Of a DNA stretch of 36,292 nucleotides, positions 16,569 through 24,136 are shown piece by piece. A program made the position numbers and the translations under genes. The DNA lies in the NCBI GenBank assembly GCA_041740975.1, contig JBGSKV010000124.1, positions 1-36,292 on the forward strand. Direction: 5' to 3'. The stretch is from JBGSKV01 sp041740975 (GTDB lineage Bacteria > Bdellovibrionota_B > Oligoflexia > Oligoflexales > JALZUQ01). Under the pieces are notes generated by a model. That model did no database searches. It saw nothing but the letters and a program-made list of their open reading frames with translations, and was not told the DNA's origin. Within the stretch, counting starts at the first letter, position 1; each line of letters starts with the position of its first letter.

Positions 16569-17834
16569 ATGTTAACTATAAAATATATCAGAGAAAATGC
16601 CGACAAAATCCGCCGCGGCGCCGTCCATAAGAACTTCGACCCGGCGATTGTTGATAAGGTTCTCTCGGCCGATGAAGAGCTGAAGCCCATCAAACAAGAA
16701 CTCGAAAGGTTGCAAGCAGAACGTAATAGTCTCTCCAAACTGATTCCGCAAAAAAAAGGCGACGAGCAAGAAACTTTGAAAGAAAAAGTAAAAAGCTTGA
16801 AGTCGCAAATGGACGAGCTCACCGAAAAAGTCAAAACCAAGCAAACCATATATGACGAACTCATGCTTCTGGTCCCGGCACCGGCACGTGATGATGTACC
16901 GATCGGTAAAGACGATAGTCAGAACGTGCAAGTCCGCACCTGGGGCGAGATTCCGAAGTTTGACTTCACTCCCCTTTCCCATATTGATCTTGGCGAAAAA
17001 CGCGGTTGGGTGGACACGGAACGCGGCGTCAAACTTGCGGGGAGTCGATCCTATGTTTTGTGTGGTGAGCTTGCACGCCTCGAACAAGCCGTGCTTCGCT
17101 ACACGTTTGATAAACTTTGCGCCAAAGGCTATATGCCACTTTCGATTCCGGTACTTGTGCGCGAAGAAGCCATGATCAATACGGGTTACTTTCCTTTGGG
17201 CCGCGAACAAGCTTATTTCATCGAGAAAGATCAATTAGCTTTGGTGGGGACGTCAGAAGTTTCTTTGACCAGTTATCATAGTGGTGAAATGCTGGATGTC
17301 AGCGAGCTTCCCAAGCGTTACTTCGCGCAAAGTTCATGCTTTCGCCGCGAAGCGGGAAGTTACGGCAAAGACACGAAAGGACTTTACCGGGTGCATCAAT
17401 TTCAAAAAGTCGAGCAAGTCATCATTGCGCCGAATGATGTAAAAGTTTCGGAACAGATGCATGCGGAACTTCTAGGAAACGCCGAAGAAATCTTGCAGGA
17501 TTTTGGACTTCCTTACCGCGTCGTCTACGTTTGCACCGGTGACTTGGGCCAAGGCCAAGTTCGTAAACACGACATCGAAACCTGGATGCCTTCACGCAAC
17601 GGTTACGGCGAAACACACAGTTGTTCAACCTTTCATGACTTTCAAGCGAATCGTTTGAACCTACGCTACAAGGACGAAAACAAAGACAAACACGTTTGTC
17701 ACACGCTCAATAATACGGCGATCGCAAGTCCGCGCGTTTTGATTCCACTACTCGAAAATTTACAAACTAAAGACGGACAGATTAGAATTCCGGCTTGTTT
17801 GCAAAGCTATATGGGTGGTCAAAAACTAATTTGA
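16569..17834 (+). CDS. serS: Seryl-tRNA synthetase
   Basis: A 421-residue class II aminoacyl-tRNA synthetase that charges tRNA-Ser (and tRNA-Sec where present). The N-terminal antiparallel coiled-coil arm (about residues 25-100, rich in K/E with heptads such as LKPIKQELERLQAER) clamps the long variable arm of tRNA-Ser. The catalytic core shows motif 2 (FRREAGSYGKDTKGLYRVHQF) and motif 3 (NNTAIASPRVLIPLLE), and the C-terminal IRIPACLQSYMGG is close to the family norm. GGAG lies seven bases before the ATG. Length and all motifs are intact. Confidence 0.97.
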   Translation: MLTIKYIRENADKIRRGAVHKNFDPAIVDKVLSADEELKPIKQELERLQAERNSLSKLIPQKKGDEQETLKEKVKSLKSQMDELTEKVKTKQTIYDELMLLVPAPARDDVPIGKDDSQNVQVRTWGEIPKFDFTPLSHIDLGEKRGWVDTERGVKLAGSRSYVLCGELARLEQAVLRYTFDKLCAKGYMPLSIPVLVREEAMINTGYFPLGREQAYFIEKDQLALVGTSEVSLTSYHSGEMLDVSELPKRYFAQSSCFRREAGSYGKDTKGLYRVHQFQKVEQVIIAPNDVKVSEQMHAELLGNAEEILQDFGLPYRVVYVCTGDLGQGQVRKHDIETWMPSRNGYGETHSCSTFHDFQANRLNLRYKDENKDKHVCHTLNNTAIASPRVLIPLLENLQTKDGQIRIPACLQSYMGGQKLI

Positions 17835-17874
17835 TTCAATTGTTCCCTAAGCCCAGATCACAGCAGATAGTCCA

Positions 17875-17924
17875 ATAAAATCATTGTTCTTTATATATAA
17901 AAATTTACTTTTTTATGATTTTAT
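17875..17924. other. AT-rich spacer with a 10-bp inverted repeat
   Basis: ATAAAATCAT (17875-17884) is complementary to ATGATTTTAT (17915-17924), 30 bases apart, in the 142-base very AT-rich gap between serS and the next gene. It may aid termination of serS or form part of the next promoter; no T run follows it. Confidence 0.3.
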
Positions 17925-17976
17925 ATTAAAAACAGCCTCATTGTTTTAATAAACCTTACAATCTTGAGGCAATAAC

Positions 17977-19161
17977 ATGCGTTTTAAACTATTTTGCCGC
18001 AAAACACTGATATTACTAACTGTCATATCAATTAAAATCATCCTCCCGAATTCTGCTTCGGCAGATCCAGCCATAGCCAGTGATCAAGCCATTAGCGAAG
18101 CACTTGCAAGCCTTACTGGCGATGATAACAGCGCCGAACAAGCCATCATCTGGCTACAGTCGCAAAAACTGTCCACTCATCATCATCAAATTGAACTTTT
18201 AAAGTTACTCCAAATGATTTTACCGGAACCAACCATTGAACATTATGAAATTTACACTGAACTTGCCACGCAGCTTGGTCCAAAAGTTTCTATGCTCATC
18301 TATCAATTTGATCACTCGAAACGTTATTCCGATGTTGCTTTGGTGCTCATTGATTTTTATGAACATCTGCAAACATTCCGATTAAAACTTTTAAACAATG
18401 AAGCTGGCATAGACAAACTGACTTCGGAAAAAATCACCCCTATCTACCGCGCAATGAGCGCCGATCTCCTGCAAACCATACGCTGGTATACTAGTGATCC
18501 GGATAGTCTCGTGAACCCAAAAACGGGTGAAAAATATGTCGAGGGTCAATTGATCTCCATCAAGACCCGAATAGACGATTTATATCGCGCGATCGCAAGT
18601 GATGTTTTTATTTCATTAGATGAGACGTCGCGTGAACGCGATAAAGCTCTCGCAGAAAAACCCTCGGTTTTTACTCCTACTCCTGAAAAATCAGAACCGG
18701 CAAAAACGTCTGACACTTCACCGGACACGCCTAGATTGGACCTGATAGCTGCCTCCAAATTCCTAAGTCGCGAGGTTAACCCCATGCATCTTCGCTTAGA
18801 AATTCTTCCGCAAATTGTCGCCACTCTTGAAAACTCAGAAAATAATATTTCCGTCTATGAGTATGAAGCTGTAATGGAGGCCTTTTTATCGGTAACGTTT
18901 CAAGCGGAGATGACTCCTCAGATTATCGAAGCTTTGCATAGACATGCCTATTTGAGCTTGGAAAAAAACTACAGTGAGACCGCAAAAATGGATCTCCTAT
19001 CAAGAATAAAGAAACTGAAATCCAGCCTTCCCCTTATTCCTGGCAGTCGCGATCAAAAACTAATGGATGAAGCCATCGCCAGAGTGGAATCTGTAGCGGA
19101 CAATTCTAGTATCAACAAAACCACAGGAACTCGTGGCTGCGATCAAATATTCGATATTTAG
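17977..19161 (+). CDS. Secreted helical protein of unknown function
   Basis: A 394-residue protein with a Sec signal (KTLILLTVISIKIILPNSASA, cleavage near ASA/DP). The mature part looks almost entirely helical with repeated amphipathic segments, interrupted by a Pro/Lys/Ser-rich linker around residues 225-250 (TPTPEKSEPAKTSDTSPD). That suggests two helical domains joined by a flexible arm. The C-terminus carries the only mature cysteine (TRGCDQIF). I do not recognise a family. GAGG is placed correctly before the ATG. The gene is flanked by AT-rich spacers and does not look operon-linked. Confidence 0.7.
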   Translation: MRFKLFCRKTLILLTVISIKIILPNSASADPAIASDQAISEALASLTGDDNSAEQAIIWLQSQKLSTHHHQIELLKLLQMILPEPTIEHYEIYTELATQLGPKVSMLIYQFDHSKRYSDVALVLIDFYEHLQTFRLKLLNNEAGIDKLTSEKITPIYRAMSADLLQTIRWYTSDPDSLVNPKTGEKYVEGQLISIKTRIDDLYRAIASDVFISLDETSRERDKALAEKPSVFTPTPEKSEPAKTSDTSPDTPRLDLIAASKFLSREVNPMHLRLEILPQIVATLENSENNISVYEYEAVMEAFLSVTFQAEMTPQIIEALHRHAYLSLEKNYSETAKMDLLSRIKKLKSSLPLIPGSRDQKLMDEAIARVESVADNSSINKTTGTRGCDQIFDI

Positions 19162-19179
19162 AACCCAATTGATTAATTA

Positions 19180-19455
19180 TTATAGATTATTTTCTTTGAG
19201 AACCTGATCAGATAACTCAAACTGCGATTTTTCAACCTTAAAAACATACGGCGATGAAATCATATGCCCTATCGTTTTGGCATCGTCGTGCTGCTGAAGA
19301 AACTGAATATTATTGGTTTCGAGGAGCATCGAAATATCTTGCGCCACCTTTGCATCCGCCACCTGCCGGAGAATAACCAAGTCAACGGAAACCGAAGTGT
19401 ATCGATACGCCACAACAATCAGACCAACAAAGACGATAGCGACGATCCAGCCCAT
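19180..19455 (-). CDS. Small DUF2007-like membrane protein
   Basis: A 91-residue protein: one N-terminal transmembrane helix (WIVAIVFVGLIVVAYRY) then a short cytoplasmic or periplasmic domain. The pattern VDLVILRQVADAKVAQDISMLLETNNI, followed by a Val-rich strand and a final helix, resembles the DUF2007 ('putative prokaryotic signal transducing protein') fold, a PII-like small domain often found beside translation genes. The resemblance is by pattern only. It begins one base after the hisS stop codon and is surely co-transcribed with it. Confidence 0.65.
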   Translation of the reverse strand: MGWIVAIVFVGLIVVAYRYTSVSVDLVILRQVADAKVAQDISMLLETNNIQFLQQHDDAKTIGHMISSPYVFKVEKSQFELSDQVLKENNL

Positions 19456-19456
19456 A

Positions 19457-20794
19457 TTAGCCCTTGAGGTTGAGGTGCTTTTGAAAATAAGCGATGAGGT
19501 CTGTGCGTTTCAGATCTTTGTCTTCGGATCCGGTCGTCATATTTTTGCAGTTAAACACTTTATTTTGGGCCTCTTGCTCGCCTATAACAATCACCCACAG
19601 AATATTTTTCTTATTAGCTTGTTGCAGTTGTTTGCCGAGCTTTTGTTCGGTGACAGCGATTTCGGAGCTGATTCCGCTTTTGCGAAGTTCGGCGACCATC
19701 TCGAAAGCGTATGCTGCAGCACTTTGATCAGCCACCGCCACAAATACTAAGCTAGGGCTTTGCGCCGGCACTTTTCCGAGTTCTTCAAGTGCCGCAAGAA
19801 GACGATCCACGCCAATCGATCCGCCCACTCCTGGCATTTCTAAGGATGAAAATCGTGACGTCAGCTGGTTGTAACGGCCACCCGAACAGATCGATCCCAT
19901 ATCCTGCAAATCGTCCAGTGTCGTCTCAAAGACTACGCCTGTGTAGTACGCCAGACCGCGAGCAATGCGCAGATCGATTTCGATTTTGAATTTCGGAACG
20001 CGAAGTCCCGCTAACATGTTTTGGAGTTTGGCGAGGCGATCGATTTCGACAGAAATCACTTCGTCGCTTTTTAAGAGTTGCGCGGTTTTTTCAAAGTTCT
20101 GTCCGACGGCCGCAAGGAGCTGGTCTGCAGATTCTTTCGTAACGCCATCGGCTTTGCAAAGAAGTTCTGAAACCGCAGCGGCGCCTATTTTTTCTAATTT
20201 ATCGAGTGCGATTAAAACCTGCGACTGAGCTTCTGACGTCGAAGCTACTGGCAGAAACTTTTGGATGAGTGCCACAAGGATTTGGCGATGCCCGAGTTTC
20301 ATAGTCATAGGCAATTCGGTGGCTTTGTGCAAAATCGTCATGAGGCCAGCGATAATCTCGGCGTCCGCCAACAAAGTATCCGCCCCAATAATATCCAAGT
20401 CGCATTGCATGAACTCGCGGTAACGCCCCTTTTGAGGTTTTTCACCACGAAACACTTCGCCGATTTGTAAACGACGGAACGGCAAACTGATCTCGGCACG
20501 TTGGGCCGCCGCGTACCGGGCAAAAGGCATCGTCAGGTCATATCGTAAAGCCACATCGCGATCACCGTGGTCCTTGAAACGGAAAACTTGCTTGTCGGTC
20601 TCGCCGCCTTCACCTAAGAGAATTTCGCTGTACTCCAAGAAGGGAGTTGCTATTTCTTGGAAGCCGCCGAGGCGAGCTTCTTGCCGGGCAATGGCCAGAA
20701 TCTGCTGACGAACCGCAACCTGGGCGGGCAGTAAATCACGAAATCCCTTGAGGGACTTGGGTTCCATATATGTTGGCTTTGGGGAATGGGACAC
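19457..20794 (-). CDS. hisS: Histidyl-tRNA synthetase
   Basis: A 445-residue class II synthetase that charges tRNA-His. The N-terminal GFRDLLP, class II motif 2 (FRRLQIGEVFRGEKPQKGRYREF), the His-binding segments ARGLAYYTGVVFE and GSICSGGRYNQL, and motif 3 GGSIGVDRLLAAL are all present. The C-terminal anticodon-binding domain includes the expected ASSIAVTEQKLGKQLQQANK-like strand-helix pattern. The start is probably the GTG at 20794; an in-frame ATG at 20767 (MEPKSLKGFRDL) is an equally common beginning for the family. It lies downstream of the 60-residue gene and is directly followed by the DUF2007-like gene. Confidence 0.96.
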   Translation of the reverse strand: MSHSPKPTYMEPKSLKGFRDLLPAQVAVRQQILAIARQEARLGGFQEIATPFLEYSEILLGEGGETDKQVFRFKDHGDRDVALRYDLTMPFARYAAAQRAEISLPFRRLQIGEVFRGEKPQKGRYREFMQCDLDIIGADTLLADAEIIAGLMTILHKATELPMTMKLGHRQILVALIQKFLPVASTSEAQSQVLIALDKLEKIGAAAVSELLCKADGVTKESADQLLAAVGQNFEKTAQLLKSDEVISVEIDRLAKLQNMLAGLRVPKFKIEIDLRIARGLAYYTGVVFETTLDDLQDMGSICSGGRYNQLTSRFSSLEMPGVGGSIGVDRLLAALEELGKVPAQSPSLVFVAVADQSAAAYAFEMVAELRKSGISSEIAVTEQKLGKQLQQANKKNILWVIVIGEQEAQNKVFNCKNMTTGSEDKDLKRTDLIAYFQKHLNLKG

Positions 20795-20870
20795 GATGCT
20801 AAAACCACCCTAAGTTAAGACTTAAGGTCCGATCATAGCATCAAATGGGTCATTAATTTAATAAGGAATT

Positions 20871-21053
20871 CTAGTCGTTAGAGACTTTTTTGGAGGTCAG
20901 CATGCGGATCGCAGCTTTGTCTTTTTTGATGATGGGGCGAAGTGGGTACCAGGTCGACTCGGCGTCGTATGCCTCGAGGTTTTCTCCTCGGCGCATTTTT
21001 TTGATGAGTTCAGCATTGTGCGCGCGACGGCGCTGGGCGTGACGAGACACCAT
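20871..21053 (-). CDS. 60-residue basic protein behind a sigma-28 promoter
   Basis: A very basic 60-residue protein: the first 25 residues are dominated by Arg/Lys/His (SRHAQRRRAHNAELIKKMRR), and the rest contains WYPLRPIIKKDKAA. The base-rich composition suggests nucleic-acid or ribosome binding, but it does not match ribosomal protein bS21 or any other small ribosomal protein I know. The gene is supported by AGAGGT nine bases before the ATG and by a consensus sigma-28 promoter 54 bases upstream. It is followed by hisS after 76 bases, so sigma-28 transcription may continue into hisS. Confidence 0.7.
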   Translation of the reverse strand: MVSRHAQRRRAHNAELIKKMRRGENLEAYDAESTWYPLRPIIKKDKAAIRMLTSKKVSND

Positions 21054-21106
21054 AGAATTTTACCTCTAATATCAGAGATTTAGTTATCCAACCGACCGTA
21101 GGGACG

Positions 21107-21133
21107 TTATCGGCTTTAGCCGTCAAAACTTTA
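21107..21133 (-). promoter_or_regulatory. Perfect sigma-28 (FliA) consensus promoter
   Basis: On the minus strand TAAAGTTT (21133-21126), 11 bases, GCCGATAA (21114-21107). All 16 positions and the spacing agree with the enterobacterial FliA consensus. Transcription would start near 21099 and give a leader of about 46 bases for the 60-residue gene. The -35 half also forms one side of a small hairpin (AAAACTT/AAGTTTT). Confidence 0.7.
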
Positions 21134-21172
21134 GCGAAAAGTTTTAGGGCCGTTCTAACACTCGCTGACCGG

Positions 21173-21769
21173 CTATATCTTGAACTCGACCCCGATATGC
21201 CAGGCCGTGCTCTTAAATTCTTCTCCATCGCCCGAGTTGAGAACACTTTTAACGCCATTTACTTCCACGTCAATCTTAGATGATTCTTCAAAGCCAATGT
21301 CATACTGAACCATCAAAGCAAGAAACGGAACTAATGGAGGCTCCCACTTAACACCAGCGGTCATATGTGAGCCCGTGACTTTAAAGGCTAACTTTGTATC
21401 GTCATTGTTGACCTTACCCTCAGCTGTTAAAGCGCCAAAAGCGTAGCCGAGTTTCACGAAGGGATTAACGCTAATCAAATCAATGGGAAGCCAAGCATAG
21501 ATTTGAGGCATAACTAGATAACCAGTTGCGTCACCTAATGATGCAAATTCATCGTAAACCACATACTCAGCCGCCATACCTAAAGCAACCGGGACAAAAG
21601 GAATTGGGCTAAAATGAAAAGCTGCACCGTAGTTCAAACCTTCAAATTCATTGCCAACGACTGTATCGTATTCTACATAGCGTTTCCCCATGTAGGCTTG
21701 GATATCAAAAACAGCCCAAGCAGAACTTGAAAATAACAACGCCGACATCAAAACAAGAACTTTCAACAT
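21173..21769 (-). CDS. Outer-membrane beta-barrel protein (porin-like)
   Basis: A 198-residue exported protein: Sec signal (MLKVLVLMSALLFSSSAWA) followed by alternating aromatic strands (QAYMGKRYVEYD, YGAAFHFSPIPFVPVALGMAAEYVVY, WHIGVEFKI) and no helical domain, the look of an 8-strand OmpW/OmpA-size barrel. The frame is open to a GTG at 21775, but GAGG lies five bases before the ATG at 21769, which is therefore preferred. The gene starts 15 bases after the stop codon of the lipoprotein gene at 21785 and is probably in its operon. Specific function unknown. Confidence 0.75.
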   Translation of the reverse strand: MLKVLVLMSALLFSSSAWAVFDIQAYMGKRYVEYDTVVGNEFEGLNYGAAFHFSPIPFVPVALGMAAEYVVYDEFASLGDATGYLVMPQIYAWLPIDLISVNPFVKLGYAFGALTAEGKVNNDDTKLAFKVTGSHMTAGVKWEPPLVPFLALMVQYDIGFEESSKIDVEVNGVKSVLNSGDGEEFKSTAWHIGVEFKI

Positions 21770-21784
21770 AAACACCTCACTCGT

Positions 21785-23071
21785 TTACAATACGTTATGC
21801 CAAGACTCTAACCAATATTCATGCGTAAGATCCCAATCACTATAATACTTCGCCAGTTCCCCTGGATCTGTGGAACAACTAGCGGGTAACAACGAAATCT
21901 TTGAGGCGGTCGCGTGCGACCATTCGACTTGATCCAAATACGCGTCGATGGCTTTCCCACAAGGAGAGAGTGGAACCATGATACTGGCGTTGGAGCGATA
22001 AGCTTTGAAAGATTTTCGAAGATCGAGCGGCGCGGGAAAAGGGTTCATTTCGTCATAAAACTTTGTACCAAGAGGTCGTTGACTGGAAAGAAAATCAGGT
22101 TCCGCCCCACCGATAAGAGCTGTTACGATTTCGCTGTTTTTCTCGGCAGTGATCGACACAAACCAACGAGCCGATTTTTGTAGGTCAAGATAGGTCTTTT
22201 CTACCATTTGATAACCCCAGGCCTTTAGCTCACCCAAGTGTAGCGGCTTGAAGCCTTGAAAACCCGCCATTTTAGCTTTGTCGAGCTGCGCCGCAGCAAA
22301 GAAACCACTTTGCATGGGCGTTGTTTCCATGTGTTCTTTCGCGCCGATTTTGAAGTACCCGAAAACTTGTTGAGCTTCTGGTTTATTCAAATCATCGATG
22401 ACATCTTGAATCGTCAGAGCTTCTTTTTGATGTGCGGCCATGGGCCCATTTCGCATCGAGACAATCACCTGCTGCTTTGAATCCTTATCATCTATGGCTC
22501 GACCGTATACGACCGCCCACCATGCTCCCATGTTGAACGGAAACTCTAATGAGCGGATGTCAATACAGCTTCCGTCGATCAGGTCCGCGTAACAATCGTC
22601 ATCAGTAAGGCTTATGTGTGTTTTTTTCGGAGTCTTCATTTGATAGGCTTTGTAAACCTTGAGTTCTATCTTGCCACCCTGCAGGGGCGCTTCGTCAGAG
22701 ATGTACAAAAGCCCAGGTTCTTCAGGGATAGACTGCCAAATATAGTTTGTAAAATTCGCCTGCTTTTCAAAAATCTTAATTTTAAGTCGGCACGTTGCAT
22801 TAGTGATGAGCTTTTCTGGCTCAAAGTGAAAATTATCTTCATCGTTTTCATCAGAATATTTATGCGCGTCAATAACCGTCGTGCCCGCATCATTTTTGCA
22901 AGTGAGAACGACGTTTTTACTGTTCCACGTCATTTCATTGGGTCGATCCAGACGTTCCATACTTGCCACAATGGTACGCAACTCCACCCCACTACCCGGC
23001 TTGATCTGACGACCTCGGCAAGAAGCCAGAAGAACCAATCCGACAATAATGATGAAAAGAGTTTTACGCAC
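21785..23071 (-). CDS. Lipoprotein of unknown function
   Basis: A 428-residue lipoprotein: the hydrophobic leader TLFIIIVGLVLLASC carries a lipobox (LLASC), with the lipidated Cys at about residue 18. Positions +2/+3 (Arg-Gly) carry no Asp retention signal, so outer-membrane sorting is likely. The mature chain has six cysteines in roughly paired positions and mixes strands and helices. I recognise no domain. The GTG at 23071 has AGGTG just upstream and is favoured over the GTG at 23077. The gene shares its translation-start context (AGGTGTTT then start) with the downstream barrel gene and is transcribed with it, so a lipoprotein-barrel pair is a reasonable inference. Confidence 0.7.
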   Translation of the reverse strand: MRKTLFIIIVGLVLLASCRGRQIKPGSGVELRTIVASMERLDRPNEMTWNSKNVVLTCKNDAGTTVIDAHKYSDENDEDNFHFEPEKLITNATCRLKIKIFEKQANFTNYIWQSIPEEPGLLYISDEAPLQGGKIELKVYKAYQMKTPKKTHISLTDDDCYADLIDGSCIDIRSLEFPFNMGAWWAVVYGRAIDDKDSKQQVIVSMRNGPMAAHQKEALTIQDVIDDLNKPEAQQVFGYFKIGAKEHMETTPMQSGFFAAAQLDKAKMAGFQGFKPLHLGELKAWGYQMVEKTYLDLQKSARWFVSITAEKNSEIVTALIGGAEPDFLSSQRPLGTKFYDEMNPFPAPLDLRKSFKAYRSNASIMVPLSPCGKAIDAYLDQVEWSHATASKISLLPASCSTDPGELAKYYSDWDLTHEYWLESWHNVL

Positions 23072-23104
23072 AAACACCTGTAACTTTGATGGAGATTAGC
23101 CCTG

Positions 23105-23113
23105 ATTATATCA
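23105..23113 (-). promoter_or_regulatory. Putative extended -10 promoter
   Basis: On the minus strand TGATATAAT (23113-23105) is a TGn plus perfect TATAAT; no good -35 is visible at 16-18 bases. It is placed about 30 bases before the lipoprotein start. Confidence 0.45.
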
Positions 23114-23281
23114 AACTCTGGGAGGTTTCCCTATTTTGCGGCAGCGCTCGCTGTTTCATCAGTCCATAAATAATAATTGGCCAGCTGGCTAAAATTGTCT
23201 GGACGACGCCGAAAAGCCGTGTTATCTGACAACAAAATCAAGGTGTGTGGAAATATCGAAATCGAGCGGGGGCTCTAGCCT

Positions 23282-23971
23282 ATGGTCTGGTTGAATAAGA
23301 CAGTACGTTTCTGTTTGCCTGCTGGTTTGTTCGTTGTCTTCGTGTTGACGTCAGCACCCGTTCTTGCTGACGAGATCGATACAGACATTCCGGAAATGCA
23401 CATTATGCCGGATGGCACATTGAGCTGGGAACAGCCTGATAGTTCCGGCACCTTTGGGTACAACGGTTACTGCGGCGAAACCGCTGCAGCCAATATCATT
23501 TCCATGCTTCGCTTCCCGACGTCTCCAGATGTGGTTAAGGACACTTGCCAAGATTCGACGCCTGGAACCTTACCTTCGACCATTGCGGATTATCTCACTA
23601 CAGAAATGGGTGTGCAGTGGAGCATTTATAATCTACGGGCATATTACGCGTTTAGAGACCTAAAAACTGCTTTGGACCATGGGACGCTGATCGCCGAAAA
23701 TGGCAATTCCCCTGTCGCCGTCCTCATTAAGATCAAAGGCAAAAAAGCTTATCACTGGATCACAGTGGTCGACATCGACGATAACGACAATGTGATTTAC
23801 AACGAATACGGCAAGCAAGAAATCATTAGCAAAAAAGATTTCATGGTGCTTTGGAGCTTCCATGGCATCACCTCAATTTGGCGATCGACGCTTCGTCGAG
23901 TCGGCGTGGTGCCTTTCACGATGGTGAGTCAAAATCACACGCAACCAGAACTCAATCTCGTTTCTCGCTAG
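23282..23971 (+). CDS. Secreted C39/papain-like cysteine peptidase (predicted)
   Basis: A 229-residue exported protein. The signal FCLPAGLFVVFVLTSAPVLA is followed by a domain with the papain-fold plan. The nucleophile Cys64 lies in GYCGETAAANIISML (compare CGPxALAM in C39-type enzymes), His158 is at the start of a strand in AYHWITVVDID, and a possible third residue is Asn174 in YNEYGK. The family is PF13529-like (peptidase C39_2), whose members cut bacteriocin leaders, peptidoglycan peptides or proteins. The C-terminal end after about residue 190 is basic. The only other cysteine is Cys84. A run of five G precedes the ATG. It lies beside a predicted metallopeptidase on the same strand, but 165 bases and a sigma-54 promoter separate them. 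Confidence 0.65.
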   Translation: MVWLNKTVRFCLPAGLFVVFVLTSAPVLADEIDTDIPEMHIMPDGTLSWEQPDSSGTFGYNGYCGETAAANIISMLRFPTSPDVVKDTCQDSTPGTLPSTIADYLTTEMGVQWSIYNLRAYYAFRDLKTALDHGTLIAENGNSPVAVLIKIKGKKAYHWITVVDIDDNDNVIYNEYGKQEIISKKDFMVLWSFHGITSIWRSTLRRVGVVPFTMVSQNHTQPELNLVSR

Positions 23972-24064
23972 CCTAAACTGTCGATTCTCTTAACAATGTC
24001 TGGGATCTTTACACGGACGCGCCCCGTAACCCCTTATATCTAAACATGATTTCCGCCTGGGTCC

Positions 24065-24079
24065 TGGCACCTGGATTGC
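24065..24079 (+). promoter_or_regulatory. Perfect sigma-54 (RpoN) -24/-12 promoter
   Basis: TGGCAC (24065-24070), 5 bases, TTGC (24076-24079) followed by A. This is the consensus -24/-12 element with exact spacing. Transcription would start near 24091, 46 bases before the ATG at 24137. No enhancer-binding protein gene is in the window. Confidence 0.7.
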
Positions 24080-24136
24080 ACATGTTGCTAGTACTGAAGG
24101 TTGTTTGTACCAGTTGCAAGAAGTGGCGGTGAGCTG

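Noticed and set aside
16572..17234. 220-codon minus-strand frame within serS
   Set aside because: It is antisense to an intact, highly conserved synthetase and has no recognisable domain.
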